Origin: Lagopus muta
Lineage: Eukaryota > Chordata > Aves > Galliformes > Phasianidae
DNA length: 64,000 nt
Assembly: GCF_023343835.1 (NCBI RefSeq)
Contig: NC_064439.1
Location: 33,306,508-33,370,507 of the forward strand
Direction: 5' to 3'
Shown: positions 24,179-37,348 of the stretch, one piece after another
Position numbering within the stretch: the stretch's first letter is position 1
How the letters are laid out: each line of letters starts with the position of its first letter
The notes under the pieces: model-generated
Told to the model about the DNA's origin: nothing
Database searches by the model: none
The model's input: the letters and a program-made list of their open reading frames with translations, nothing else
Position numbers and translations under genes: made by a program

Positions 24179-24636
24179 ATAGAATCACAGAATCATAGAA
24201 AGGTTTGGGTTGGAAGGGACCTTTGATATCATCTAGTTCCAACCTCCCTGCTATAGGCAGGGACATCTCCCTCTAGACCAGGTTGCCCAAAGCCTCATCC
24301 AGCCTGGCCTTGAGTGCCTCCAGGATGGGAGCATCCACAGCCTCTCTGGGCAACCTGTTCCAGTGTCTCACCACCCTCACAGTAAAGAATTTCTTCCTGA
24401 TATCTAGTCTAAATCTACACTCTTACAGTTTGAAGCCATTTCCCCTCATAACGTCATTGCATGTCATTATAAATGTCCCTCCCCAGCTTTCCTGTAGGCC
24501 CCCTTCAGATGCTGGAAGGCTGCTATAAGGTCTGCCCGGAGCCTTCTCTTCTCCAGGCTAAAGAGCCCCAGCTCTCAACCTGTCCTTGTAGAGGAGGTGC
24601 TCCAGCCCTCTGATGGTCTTTGTGGCCCCCGTCTGT
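24179..24636 (-). mobile_element. CR1 LINE, 5'-truncated
   Basis: The left end reads ATAGAATCACAGAATCATAG, then GGTTTGGGTTGGAAGGGACC. The CTCTGGGCAACCTGTTCCAG block and CTTCTCTTCTCCAGGCTAAA follow, ending at TTTGTGGCCCCCGTCTG. It is antisense and covers the 3'UTR plus the ORF2 C-terminus. Little decay of the 3' part suggests a fairly young insertion. Confidence 0.93.
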
Positions 24637-26522
24637 TTTTACTTAACAACAATGCCAGTGTAATGTTGCAGGAAAGGTGTTGAATCAACAGTAACACAGA
24701 AGAAATGCTTCAAACCTGTTCTGCATTGTTGAGACTGCAGCTAGAGCAGGCATCCAGGACTGAATCCTTCAGGCACTGAGAAGGAGGGAGCATAAGCAGT
24801 CTGTGGGAGGTGCTTCATATGCATGAGCAGGAGCCTAGGAAGTACGGGAGAAATAGTGGTTGGCTGCCTCTGGTTGCCAGAAGGCTGCACAAAAGGAGCA
24901 GCCCCACTGAAGAAAGAAATTTATATCGAACTGATTCTTGCTGAAAATACTTGCTTCATCCTGGTAAACATGCTGAACAATTCCAGCCCCCATACGGACC
25001 CGCAATCATTTTGATACAAACAAGGACCATAAACACCGTCTTATTATCTGTCATGTACTGGAGGAAGGCAGGACAATGTAAAGAAAAGCCTCTTACTGGG
25101 CTGACCTTGGATCTTTCTCAGCACTCAGATTTGCAAGGAGCTGTGGATGCCGAAGCCCAAACCCTTCCAGCATGACTGAGGAGTGCAGCCACCTGGCCCT
25201 GGGGACGCTGAGCCACAAATGACTGCTGCCCACAAACACTACCTTTTCCATCATCAGCCATTCATTTACTAGTCTGCAGCTAGAAAGCCACAGAACCAGA
25301 ATGTATCAACACAGGAGAGTGCCTCGGCTCGCTCAGTCACTGGATGCTTTCTTCACACTGCCCACCCTGAGCTGCACAGTGTCAAGCAAACATTCACATT
25401 CACAGCTGTCAGCAGTAGGGACAGCCTCACAGCAGCAGATCAGCCAGCTCAGATTGGGATTAGCAACAAACAATGATTAAACAGCAGTGAAAGGCTTTGG
25501 CTGAGAAGTTTTAGAGCGAAAACCAGCATTTTCTGGCCTCCCATTTAGTTCTGGGGGAAGTTCGTCTGCGCCCCTGATGTGGCTGGGCCACTGACAGCAT
25601 TATGATAAAAGGCTCTTACTGGACTTGTAAACAGGCTTCATAGACTCCTCACTTTTTATCTGCAAAAAGGAGAACAGATTGAAAATTGTCTGGACAAATC
25701 TGTGAGCCATCCAGATATCAAAAAAAGACTTCAAAATACAAGGGAGAGGAGTTGTTTGCAGCATTGGCAATTACACAAGAGCAAGCCAAAGCTGTCAAGT
25801 GAGAAGGAGATGGCAGAGAAGCACATCCCTGTGCAGAAGTGTACATCCCTCCCAGAAGGGTAGAGAGGTCTGGTACAGATGTGGTATCACTGAGTGCATA
25901 AGAAGAGCTTTCTTCCAGATCCCCTTGACATGCCCAATCTTCCTGCTGGGCAGAAGGGCTTGAGTCCTACCCTTGTGCTCTCTGAGCTGTACCTCTGCCT
26001 TAAGGGAAGACACTGGTCTTTGATTAAGGATCGAAAGTATGCAAAACAATATTTTTAATAGCTACCACTTGATAGGATCAGAATATCATTATCAGTAGGA
26101 AATAAGAGTGCTTATGATGACAGTAAGTCTCACAGGAATTGGCTCTTATTTTAATGTAATTTAGCATTTTTATTGGTGACATGTAAAAAATAATATTTCC
26201 CAGTTTTAATCATTACTTAAAGCCTGAGCTGATTGAAAGGCCAGATGTGTGGGTACAAAATGATGTGAATGCGTTATGGGCAGAGACCAGACTGGGCCTT
26301 CTGGTCACACCAAAAAAGAGTACAAAGATGGGCTCTTAGAAAGATCATAGGGCAACCAGAGCATGAAGGGCAGGCCGTCTTTGTGAGTTTGCAGGCAACC
26401 AAAGTATTTAATATAAACCTTGATGTATGTGTGAGAACACCTGGGGAAGGCATATTGCTTCCATCTTTCCACTGGCGTAGCCACTTCTAATAACATCTAA
26501 GTATAACGTCTAGTTCATTTAT
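24637..26522. other. Intergenic, nothing recognised
   Basis: Only short chance reading frames are present. No repeat or RNA gene is recognised. Confidence 0.5.
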
Positions 26523-26900
26523 CTGAGAATGATTAGAGAGAAGAATGATCTTACAAGATCATACAAGAATGATTAAAGGACTGGAAAATATTCCTCATAA
26601 TGTAAGACAAGAGGAGTTGAATCAATTTATCTCAACAAAAGAGCCACAGCATGACGAAACTTTGATCTCAGGCTTCTTGATCTAAGAAAGATGTAACAAA
26701 ATCTGGGACAGCAGCAAACTCAGATTATAAATAAGATGTAATTTTTTATAAAATCTCTGAGATTTTAAACTAGTAATAGAATCACTTAAAGAAAAGAGGC
26801 TCTAGGTAGGTTCAAGCAAGAATTTGTTTGTGAAAACCTCCTAATTTCTGATGGAGTCAGATTCAATAACTGAAATATTCCCTTGGACCAGGTAATCTAT
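26523..26900 (+). mobile_element. Very old CR1/L3-like remnant (candidate)
   Basis: AGAATGATTAAAGGACTGGAAAAT with CAAGAGGAGTTGAATCAATT, followed about 120 bases later by AGATTATAAATAAGATGTAA and then CTGATGGAGTCAGATTC, follows the order of the conserved C-terminal and 3' blocks of ancient amniote CR1/L3 elements. The copy is very diverged and the limits are rough. Chance resemblance cannot be excluded by eye. Confidence 0.35.
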
Positions 26901-29460
26901 GGGTTACCAAGATTTCCCAGGTCTACTCTGATATTACGTCATTATACGTTACACAAGATCCACAGTACTTTATAGTCAATACTGTACTGCCCTGTCTCAA
27001 GAAGAGTGTCTCTGCCTCAAAGACTTGCTAAATAAAATTATCTCGTGCCCTATTTTACAGATTAAGTGATCAGACTGAGGTCAGATGGGAAGCTTGTGGC
27101 AGAAAATGAATTTGAATGCACAAAGACCTTAGCACAATCTTAAACAAAATCTTGTCCACATCTCACTGAGATGTGCTGATGTTCTGCGCTTACAGAGCGA
27201 GGGTATGTCCTGAGATCTCTGCCATGTCCCTGTGCCGGTGGTTTGCTCCTTGTGCTGAAGGATGGTGATGGAGAAATGCAGAGAAATGAGGAGTACTGGC
27301 ATGGGCATGCAGCTCGTAGGAGAGGCAGCTGCAGCTGCTGATGGGACAATGCTGATGGGATTTCTGGATCAGTGTTCCCTCTTTTTATTAGAGCCTGCAG
27401 AGGACATTAAAATCAGATTCACATTGTGTATTAGCTATTAACCTGCCAATGCCAGCAGAAATATGGGCTCCTTCCTTACGAGGACTGAATTCTGCTGAGA
27501 AAGCACAATGCCTACGTACAGCACATTTATGTGCAATTCCCTGTGCATCAGCAGCAGTGCAAGGAGATGAGGGCAGGAGGGTGCACAGCACATCCCATAC
27601 ATTCACCAGCACAACCTCTGCAAGCATCTTTACCCACTCTGAGCCTACAGCACCTCCAGATCCACTCTGCACATATGGGCAGTCCACCTATGGCGACCCT
27701 GAACAAGGCAAAGATGGAGTGACAGGAAGGATTTTCCACAGGAAATGGAGCAATCTTTAATAATGATTCTTCTCTGCTTTGTTTTTGTTTACTTTCTTCA
27801 GCCTTCCTTCTCAAGCTGCATGTCTAATGAAGCGCAGTATTATGAGAGGTTCATTTCTGGATGTGGAAAGGAGCAAAAAAAAACCTGGAGTTTCACTTGA
27901 AAAATGTTGTCAGACAGTTCCTGTACAAATGGTAGGGGAACTTATATATGTCCTTTGGATACAGTGAGCCTGTAGGAGAGAACTAGTGGCTGTTGCTTAC
28001 GAGAGAGATCCATCTGCTCACGGGGACAGGGACGCACAGGCTGGGGAAGGGCACCCTCCTCATACAGGCCTCTGAACATAAATGTGGGCACACAAACATT
28101 CACACACAGCCTTTGCCTTTCCATGCGTTCTAAAGACTCAGCTGATGCTTTCAGGAGTTTGTGTAATACCATCATTGCTGGTTAATGCATTGGAAATGCT
28201 GAGCAGGAATTAAATAGCAATTAGTAAGCTGAATGCTTTATTGTCGTCATAATTCTTTTCCATATTACAAAGCAAAGGCAAGAATATCTTGGCTGCAGGC
28301 CAAGAGATTGCTCAGAAGGGTGAGCATGCATTTCCACAGCATCCAGAGGGTTAAGTTTCCTGCTGAAATCCTAAAGTCAACAAGGAAGGAGAAAGTCTGT
28401 GATGTGGCAGAAGTGGCATAAGGAGAATTGTTTGGGAACATTAGAAGAGCTGCACTCCTAAAGTCCTGAAGCAACACTAGGGGCTTTTTGATGCCTTCCA
28501 CATTACTGCTTTCTTATTGTTTTACATTCAACACTGTTGCATGGAATCTAAAAACAAGATTTATCTCGTTAGGGTAAGCAACAGAAGGAAGATTGTAAAG
28601 ATCCAAAGACCCTGGACTGTTTGGTCCTGTTAACCTCTTCAGTGTGTCCTGTGACTGCAGGAAGGCTTATCACAAGCTGTTCAGCTGTAACTAAGCTGAC
28701 TTAATGAAAATAAAAGTACTAAGGGTAGCAGGGTGTGGTGCCAACCTTTGCTCATGTGCTTTTGTTTGCACTTGTCAGAGTCCAGGCTCCATCTATTTAT
28801 CATATTCACTGGGAACCATATCTCTGTATTTAATTGTCCTCAGGAGGACTCGGGCACATCTTGTGGCCCCTGGTTGGATTAGGAAAAACTAGTGGTCACC
28901 TCATATGAAAACTAAATTTTTGTGAACAGAGCATCATCCAGGTCACACGTGGATTGCTCATTGAAAGGATCTTGAAAGTGTCTCTAAAAGCTGTAACAGA
29001 AGTGTAGCTATAAAGGAGTTCTTCAACCCTATTTTAATATTAATCAGAATTCTCCTCAAGCTGCAAGAGACTTTTAAAACAGATGCAGTACAATATTGTG
29101 TGCTACTATCACTTATATAAGACTTCTCACACGGGGCAGATTTCTAGCCTAGGATTAGCAGCTAGTTTTATATCTAACATATAGCTAACTCTTATTTGAA
29201 AAACATGTCAGTTTGACTAGTTAAGAGAAAACTTGGAGTTCTCAGCAGTGCAGACAGTGGAATTTTAAGGCTATATGATAAACTTATTTAGAAATTCTGT
29301 CCATGGCCAACACTAGCACTCTCTATATTAAATCTCCTAATTGCCTTGTTGCTTACATTGCTTCCTCCATTTTTATATCTGAGGACATGACGAAGGATTG
29401 AATGTATCTGCAGAAGTGCACTTGTTAGGTCACTACTGAAGGTGATGCCTTTCCTAATGG
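26901..29460. other. Intergenic, nothing recognised
   Basis: No gene or clear repeat is seen. A short AT-rich stretch with several TAAT cores lies at 28185-28260 and could be a regulatory element. Confidence 0.45.
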
Positions 29461-29642
29461 CTTTGTTGCCCAAGGAGGTTGTGGATGCCCCATCCCTGGA
29501 GGTACTCAAGGCCAGGCTGGATGTGGCTCTTTGCAGCCTGGTCTAGTGGTTGGCAACCCTGCCCGTAGCAGGGAGCTTAAAACTAGATAATCACTGTGGT
29601 CTATTCAACTCAGTTCATTCTATGATTCTATGATTCTGTGAC
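29461..29642 (+). mobile_element. CR1 LINE 3' fragment
   Basis: TTTGTTGCCCAAGGAGGTTG is followed by GGATGCCCCATCCCTGGAGG, CAAGGCCAGGCTGGATG and a TTCTATGATTCTATGATTCT tail. It is a direct-orientation CR1 3' end of about 180 bases. Confidence 0.93.
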
Positions 29643-30844
29643 ATAGTTATTTTAACCATCTACTTCGCTGCAACAGCTCCACATAGAGGGGTAGGGTAAA
29701 TAACAAATAGGGCAAAAATCAGAAAGGCCTTAACTATTTTGTGAGAGGGCAGTCACAGTTGTTTCTCATGATTATCACATTTGCAAAAGGCAAAAAGGAA
29801 ATTTTAAGCTAGTGTGAAATATTGCACATAAAAATCTGGATTCCATTTAGGTGTGTCTACATCCTCACTAATTTTTATAACAAACAGGAATGCAATTGGG
29901 ACTCGCTGACATGACAAAGTCCCTTGAGGGTGCATGTAGAAAAGTTCTGCTTGTATGTAAATGTATCTGGATGAGCAAATTCACACCCAGCTATGATTCA
30001 CTTCAAAATGGATGTCAGCCAGAGAAACATTTCTCCAAGACTGCAGGTTACATGTGGACGCATAGAAAGCCCTTTCCTTCTGATTTCTCAAAAAACCATA
30101 CAGCATAAAATACACCGTCACAACTGATATTATGAATGTATGCAGTTGTTTTCAGTATAGCCAGATCAGCGTTGGGCTCATCTGATTAAAAAGAAGACTT
30201 TTAGATACCAATTTTCCTTTAGATTGGCTTCGCTGCTGCAAAACAGAAGTAGTAAAGTCTTATTTCTGAATTTTACTTTAGTTACACCGAAATGAAAAGC
30301 TTAGACAAGAGACTTCGGTGTTCATAATTTTTAAGAGATCGCCACCCAGTGGTAAAAGAGAATTAATGCCACTTTTCAGCTCCAGGAGGCAGAAGCAATG
30401 TGCAGCAACGCTTAGCAATGGCTGCGCACATCAAAATATCGCCGTAACAGTAAACGCAAAAATTAAGGGAGATTTAATTTTTTTTTTTAATTTTAAAAGG
30501 GGATTAATCAAGTAATTAAAATCTTTGAAATGTAAATGACATGACTTTCACTATCATGCCTTGCTGTGAGAAACAGCAGAAAGCAGGCATCTTCTTATTT
30601 GAACTATTAGCTCTGGTTATTATGAAGACAGGAGCTACCTGGGCTGTATAACTCTGATTTATCTTCATTCATAAAACTCAGTAGAAACGATTCTATTAAC
30701 ATTTCTTTAATTGGTTGAGTTTCAAGCAGCTAAGTCTTTTTAAAGCTAGCATGTTATCATTCAGTTACAATTTTTCTGGACTAATTAATGTTGCTTGTAA
30801 TCTGTATGACGGCCACATAAATAGGATTTCCCATGGAGGACCCC
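29643..30844. other. Intergenic with candidate conserved element
   Basis: No gene is seen. The part at about 30290-30540 keeps several CpGs and many TAAT cores in an otherwise CpG-poor background and has its own entry. Confidence 0.45.
30290..30540. promoter_or_regulatory. Candidate conserved non-coding element
   Basis: CpGs at about 30340 (ATCGCC), 30409 (AACGC), 30424 (GCGC), 30440 (ATCGCCG) and 30454 (AACGC) survive far from any island. Repeated homeodomain-type TTAAT/TAATTA cores lie at 30361-30367, 30472-30478, 30502-30508 and 30512-30518. This composition is typical of developmental enhancers. Conservation itself cannot be seen from one sequence. Confidence 0.25.
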
Positions 30845-31449
30845 AGTTGAACATGAGCCAGAAATATTCACTTGCAGCAGAAGAGACCAACAGAACCCTG
30901 GGTTGCATTAGGAATATTGTTGCCAGCAGATCAAGGAGGGTGAACCTTCCCCTTTATTCTGCATTGATGAGGCCACTTCTGGAGTGCTGTTCCCAGTTCT
31001 GAGTCGTCCAGTTCAAGAGACACATGGACACACTGGAGGGAGGGCTATGAAGATGGTGAAAGAAGTGAAGCATCTCACATATGAGGAAAAGCTGAGAGAG
31101 CTGGAACTGCTCAGCAAGGAAAAGTAGAGGCTCAAGGAGGGGAAGGTCTCAAATATCTGAAGGGAGGATGTAAGGGAGAAGGAGGTAGGTCTTTTCTGGT
31201 GGAGCTGAGTGCCAGGTAGAGGCAATGGGCACAAACTGGAACACAGGAGGTTCCTTCTGAACATCCATAACAACTTCTTTACTGTGAAGGTGACTGAGCA
31301 CTGGCAGAGGTTGCTCAGGTGCTGTGGAGTCTCCTTGGACATCTCTACAAGACACCTGGACATGCGCCTCAGCACCCTGCTCTGAGTGTTCATGCTTGAG
31401 CAAGGGGTTGGACAGATGGACCCAGAGGTCCCTGCCAACCCCAACCACA
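30845..31449 (+). mobile_element. CR1 LINE, 5'- and 3'-truncated, decayed
   Basis: The translated left part (30850-31002) reads [20 protein letters not shown] and [20 protein letters not shown], which is the ORF2 segment after the reverse transcriptase core. Later blocks resemble LSKE-type and HWQRLLRC-type C-terminal motifs, with several stops and frameshifts. The end at CCCTGCCAACCCCAACCACA lacks the usual octamer tail. Confidence 0.88.
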
Positions 31450-33764
31450 AAATTAGTATCTTTAGTTCTACATAGCTGACCGACTTTCATATCACTTTTA
31501 GATTATCTTCATACTTGGGGTTACAACCAGCAATTTTTTCTGAGTCAAATAGCTTTTTCAGAGCGATTTGATTCTGTGTTCTTCAGTACAATTTGAATCA
31601 AAGCTCTGCAACCACCAGTCCTTCTCTAATATCACATTGTTGGCTGTTCATAAGAGCCAGCTATACATCTATACAGAAGGAAAACATGATCCTCAGAAAA
31701 TTTGGGGTTAGGAGCAGCTACAGCAGCAGAGATGGCCACTCCTGGACCATGGTGCATCCCTCCCCTGATGCTGGATATTGCGAAAAGTAATTTCATCCCC
31801 TATTTCTGCAGGTTAAGATCTGCCGGCTAACAAAAGTGAGGATGTTTGGGATCCTGCCCTTTGTGAAACACAGTGCTTACATAATCATTAATCCTCTCCT
31901 GTTTATCCCAGTTTTTTTAAATGTCACACACGAGGTGGGGGACAAGTCTCTAGTTTCACATGATTTATGCAATGATAAATAAAAATGCCAAAGAGCAACT
32001 TCTTTCTGGGCACTTAAACAAAGAAAGTCTTTTATGTCTCCAGTGAACCATGAACCTTATCATCATGAAATGTTCCTTTGGGTAATTCATTGTGATGTGA
32101 CCAACCACATATATCACTCAGTTCAATCAGCTGCAAAAATGGAAAAATACACATATGCACAAGATGGTTTTTTTCCTCTCTTCTTGGAATAAAGAGGTTC
32201 TTGTATTGCACCCTGTTTTGAGCTGATGATCTAAAATGAGCTACCTTGACTTGGGAGCCTTGGCTTGTGTCTCAGCAAAGGCCGTTCTCCATGATGCTGA
32301 TACTAGCAGGCTTCTGGTTGAGGACAACTGAAAGGACTCTCTGGAGCAAACCTGAAGGAAGTTTTACATTAAATTGGCAGTGGACATTTTATCTATGAGG
32401 GCAGATCTCACACTTAAGCCCAATTTCTGCCAATTCCAGAGGAAGCTTAAACAAAGCTCCGGTTCCAGTCACATAAGTATCAGCAGAGTGCGCTCAGGAC
32501 GTGGCCATTACCAGTGTCACAGTTGCACTGTGCAGCATGTACAATTCATGTCCTGAAGATACTGTGTCAAAATTGAAATAGTCCAATGCTTTATCATGCA
32601 TTGTATACAAATGTTACTCATAGTTAGAATATGTTCAGTAAACCATCTACCCAGGTATGTGTTTGTTTAAGACCTGGGAGGAATGCCAGAGCTATATCTT
32701 CCTGCTTCCTGTTGCTTTAAGGAACAGGGTGTAGCTGATGATTCGTTGTATAAAGAGCAAGATGTAGTCACACAGAATGTGGGAGACTTAAGGCTCCAGG
32801 AGTCACGGTTCATACAAATTGGTAAGGATTAGACTGGATTATGATAGTCTTGGTGTGAATGGACACTGGTTGGGAATAACCTCTAAATTCAATTGGCTAG
32901 GTCAGTCTTATTTTACCTAGATGATGGTTAGCATGTATTGGCTTAGTTGTATTGGCTTAGTTGTATTTGCTTTTAAGCTGATATAGTTTATGCTGTACAA
33001 ATCTAGAGCTAAGGTGGACAGCAGTAGGGAATAACAATATAAAGCACCCCAGCATCTATGTATTATCTGTATTATCTGTCCTCTACTCGTGTAGCTGTTG
33101 GTGTGTTAAACTGCATGATTTGTGTACCTTATTTTAAAAATGTTCTTGAAAATTCATTTCAAAATTGCAATTCCTTGATCAGTGTAAAGCTTTGCTTAGT
33201 AAAAATATCATCCAAAGTTCACGCCCCAATCCACTATATGGACAACTTATACATCAAAACCTGCTGATGTATGCTGTCTAGGATGTAGTGGTGTCTAATT
33301 ATATTCATTAGGCTACCTTCTCAATCACATGGTCTGCAATTTATTTTTTGCAAGGGACACTTGCATGCAGGCTGCTGTCTCAACTGATATTGGGGACTTT
33401 GGAAGAAACAAGATTCTATATGCTGCTGCATTTTGAGCTGAAGAGTCACAGCAGTGCAGCTGTGAGCTGTAGTACGCTGCTGTGATACAGCACATGTGGG
33501 ATTTGTATCACATGCAACAAACAGATGTGCACTTCAGTTCAGCCAGACTTTGCTACTGCAAGCAGATGAAATTTGGCCAAGGGTTTGAACAATGAACTGG
33601 TGTGTTTCTACCGGTTTTATGAATAAAGAGCTACAAACAACACTTCCAAAATGGTCTCTTGGTTTCTTTGCCTTTGTTCTTATTTCTACAATAACTGCAA
33701 TAGGAGCATTGTCAGTTTTCAGCTTCCAACCCCTGTCAAGTGACAAGATTGTTAATCCTTTCAT
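31450..33764. other. Intergenic, nothing recognised
   Basis: No coding gene is seen. A 14-base unit is repeated in tandem at 32935-32969. A compact region at about 32700-32880 has some LTR-like features, but no paired copy or flanking repeat was found. Confidence 0.45.
32935..32969 (+). repeat. Short tandem repeat, 14-base unit
   Basis: TGTATTGGCTTAGT occurs twice without change, followed by a partial third unit. Confidence 0.8.
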
Positions 33765-33986
33765 CAGCTCAAGCCATGTTGCCCAAGAATGTTGTGGATG
33801 CCCCATCCCTGGAGGCATTCAAGGCCAGGCTGGAGATGGATCTGGGCAGCCTGTTCTTGTGGTTGGCGACCCTGCACATAGCAGAAAGGTTGAAACTAGA
33901 TGATCTTTGGGGTCCTTTTCAACCCATGACAGTCTATGATTCTATGATTCTATGATTCTATGATTCCATGATTCTATGATTCTGTG
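33765..33986 (+). mobile_element. CR1 LINE 3' fragment with expanded octamer tail
   Basis: It contains GGATGCCCCATCCCTGGAGG, CAAGGCCAGGCTGGAGATGG and GTTGAAACTAGATGATCTTT, followed by an enlarged tail. The tail at about 33933-33986 holds about seven ATTCTATG-type units, more than the one to three seen in the other copies here. Confidence 0.93.
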
Positions 33987-36171
33987 TTGAGAGACTGAAG
34001 TAGAAAATGAGGATCAGCTTTCTTTACCAGTGCCCTCTCGTGTTTGAGTGTGTGTATATCTTGTCACAGTAACAACAATCACATTTATGTCAAACCATTT
34101 TCCATTTTACATATTCATATACATTCATAGAAATGTAATGTATAAAGAACAGATATTATTGCACTGTATAGGAGAACATTATGAAAATAGTCAAAATTTT
34201 GGCAACTGTCTTGCAATAGAAAGATCTAGTTATGGTTTCTAAGGCAGAGTTTGGTTGCTTCCATTTAATCTGTGTAACTGCCTTTATTATAATGTGTTCA
34301 TACTCTTTCATTAATGTTAAAGTCACAAAACAGTCAAGCAGGCCAACTGCCTTCCGTTCACACACCCAATGCTGCAATGCACAATCTGTCAAAGAGATAA
34401 AAACACTTGCAGAAAGCAATTACCTGACTGCAGACTTGCCAGGCAGATTTTTGTAGGTGTCCCCTGGTTGCACTAATCTCTTCTGAACATGTGGCAGCCT
34501 CCTGGTGACTTGGCAGGGTGATTTTGCTGTGCCCGGCTCCACCAGTCATTGACAGGTGGTCTTGTTCTTCATTTTATGGTAGGCTACTAAATAACTGTTG
34601 CATTTCTTTAGACAAACAATGAAGGAAGAACATTCCTAGAGTTAACTGTAAGAAAGACCCTGAGATGCAAAAATATGGTCCACATTTTGTCCACGTTAAG
34701 CTCATTTTTGAAAAGCAAGATAAGTTCGGATTCTGGAGACTGAATTTAAGGATCACTTTAGTTCCATCTTTGCGTATTAGCAGGGTAAGCCAAAGTCACT
34801 TACACTGACAACACAGATAGAAAATTGTGTTTTAAAAAGATTCCTGTTGATTTGTTTCCGACCCATGGTGTTACATGCCATGAGAACAAAGCTGTCTCAC
34901 CTGTTTGCCCCCACAGCCCTTCACAGTGACCATCCCACACGTAGGTCTCACTCCTGCACCCAGCTCTACAGATAGCAGCTAGTCAGCCACAATTGGATGT
35001 TCCAAAAACTGACTTCAAATCCTACCTTTTCCAGGAACTATATTAACTCACATTCTTGCTCTGCCACAGAGCTCAACTTGATACCAGGTTTGTCATCAGA
35101 CTTACCTTATTAGAATAGGATAACATGCAGTAATGGCTTACTGTCAGTCAAGCAGCGGTCAGTTGTCTGGCTACCTGAATCCCATAACCCTCAAGCTCCA
35201 AGTCTCTTATGCATACATTTGTTTTGTTCCTTATATCTTGTTGCATATCACTGGCTATTTTCTTTCATCATGTACTTTCTACATGGTTCAATACTTAACT
35301 CAAAGCCTAAGGAAGAATGCACATAAGCTCCACGCCTTATCAGTGGTGGGTACACAGAGCATACTGAGTACTCACCATTAATACTGTAGCTGGACTTGTC
35401 CCTGTCTACAGCTGTGATACCACAGGTATCTTTCAAAGACCATTCTTAGTCCCTGAAGAACTACAGGCATCCTGCTTACTTGTTTGGTACCTGAGCCCTC
35501 GGTAGTCTCACTCCTTTCTTTACTTTAGTTGCACAACTGTAATAATTAGACTTGCTGCTTTCCAGGCCCTTTTTGCATTGCATTAACCTATTACTTCCTG
35601 CAGAGCCTGCATATCTAGCATTTGCAATACAAATACTCCTGACATGCAGCCTTGCAGCCCTGACTGCCTCTGAGATCTGCCCCATAACCACAGAAAGGCT
35701 GCCTCGAGGTTATCACAAGCAGCAGGCACACAGCCTGCTCTCATCTCTCTCATAGTTCTTAGGTGTCCCCTTCATATGTCCTTCTTTGTCCGCCATTTTT
35801 AGTAGACCTTTGGAGTGCTGAGGTAAGATGAGAGGTCTGTTACACAGCAGGTACTCAATTAGAAAGGGAGTCGCTGCCTTTGTCTCCAGACTGGTTGGCA
35901 TTCACTCTCATTCTTTTTTCTCCTGCTCTGAAAACCTGTTTCTAATCAGTCTGTAATGTTTACTAAAGACGTCCACAGGAGAGGGAAGTTTGCTAAGTTA
36001 TCTGCAGTGGCTGTCAACTAAAGTGAAATAAAAAAAGGAAAGATATTAAAGGTTAAATATATAAAAGAAGACAGTTTAATTACTAACAGGATAGAGGGAT
36101 AGAAAGTCCAAACAGATAAATAAATATAACTGGAATAATGATACCCAGCAGCATCCCAGGAAAGTATAGAG
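33987..36171. other. Intergenic, nothing recognised
   Basis: No gene, repeat or RNA was recognised. Frames are short and of ordinary composition. Confidence 0.5.
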
Positions 36172-37348
36172 GAGAGCAGTGGATGTAGTCTACCTTGATT
36201 TCAGCAGGGCATTTGATACTGTCCCCCATGACGTCCTTATAACAAAGCTGAGGAAGTGTGGGATAGATGAGTGGACAGTGAGGTGGGTTGAGAACTGGCT
36301 GACTGGCAGAGCACAGAGGGTCGTTGTTGGTGGTGCAGAGTCTGGTTGGAGGCCTGTAACTAGCGGTGTTCCTCAGGGGTCTGTGCTGGGTCCGGTCTTG
36401 TTCAACATCTTCATCAATGACCTTGATGAGGGGATAATGGCCACCCTCAGCAAGTTTGCCGATGATACGAAGTTGGGAGGATTGGCTGACACGCCTGAAG
36501 GCTGTGTTGCCATTCAGCAAGACCTGGATAGGCTGGAGAGCTGGGCAAAAAAAAAAACGGATGAGGTTTAACAAAAGCAAGTGTAGAGTCTTGCATCTGG
36601 GGAGGAATAATTGCATGCACTGGTACAGGTTGGGGGATGACCTGCTGGAGGGGAGCTCTGCGGAAAGGGACCTGGGTGTCCTGGTGGAAGACAGGTTGGC
36701 CATGAGCCAGCAGTGTGCCCTTGTGGCCAAAAAGGCCAATGGCATCCTGGGGTGCATTAAAAAGAGCGTGGCCAGCAGGTCAAAGGAGGTGATCCTCCCC
36801 CTCTACTCTGCCCTGGTAAGACCTCATCTGGAGTACTGCGTCCAGTTCTGGGCTCCCCAGTACAAAAAAGACAGGGATCTCTTGGAAAGAGTCCAGCGGA
36901 GGGCCACAAAGATGGTGAAGGGCCTGGAGCATCTCCCCTATGAGGAAAGGCTGAGTGAACTGGGTCTGTTCAGCCTTGAGAAAAGGAGACTGAGAGGGGA
37001 CCTGATCCAGGTCTATAAATATCTAAGGTGTGGGGGGCAGAATGGCAAGGCCGGACTCTTTTCAGTGGTGAGTGGAGACAGGACAAGGGGAAATGGCCAG
37101 AAACTGGAGCATAGGAAGTTCCGCACAAACATGCGCAAGAACTTCTTTACAGTGAGGGTGACGGAGCACTGGAACAGGCTGCCCAGGGAGGTGGTGGAGT
37201 CTCCTTCTCTGGAGATGTTCAAGACCTGCCTGGATGCCTACCTGTGCTACCTGCTGTAGGGAACCTGCTTTGGCAGGGGGGTTGGACTCGATGATCTCAG
37301 GAGGTCCCTTCCAACCCCTACAATTCTGTGATTCTGTGATTCTGTGAT
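36172..37348 (+). mobile_element. CR1 LINE, longest copy, frameshifted ORF2
   Basis: About 1.18 kb of ORF2 and 3'UTR remain. The left frame (36179-36571) covers the central reverse transcriptase: [16 protein letters not shown], then [20 protein letters not shown], then the catalytic FADD at 36455-36466. The frame changes in an A11 run at 36547-36557. The second frame, open to 37259, carries the post-catalytic part, including [32 protein letters not shown] and [14 protein letters not shown], and ends at the normal stop. A 3'UTR and three ATTCTGTG units follow. The few defects point to a recent insertion. The N-terminal endonuclease and ORF1 are missing, so it cannot move by itself. Confidence 0.97.

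Noticed and set aside
32690-32880. Possible solo LTR
   Set aside because: Some compact LTR-like composition (a TATAAAG-like box near 32750), but no clear TG...CA ends, no target duplication and no second copy in the window.
36083-36757. 224-codon minus-strand frame
   Set aside because: Antisense to the CR1 reverse transcriptase at 36172-37348; no similarity of its own.
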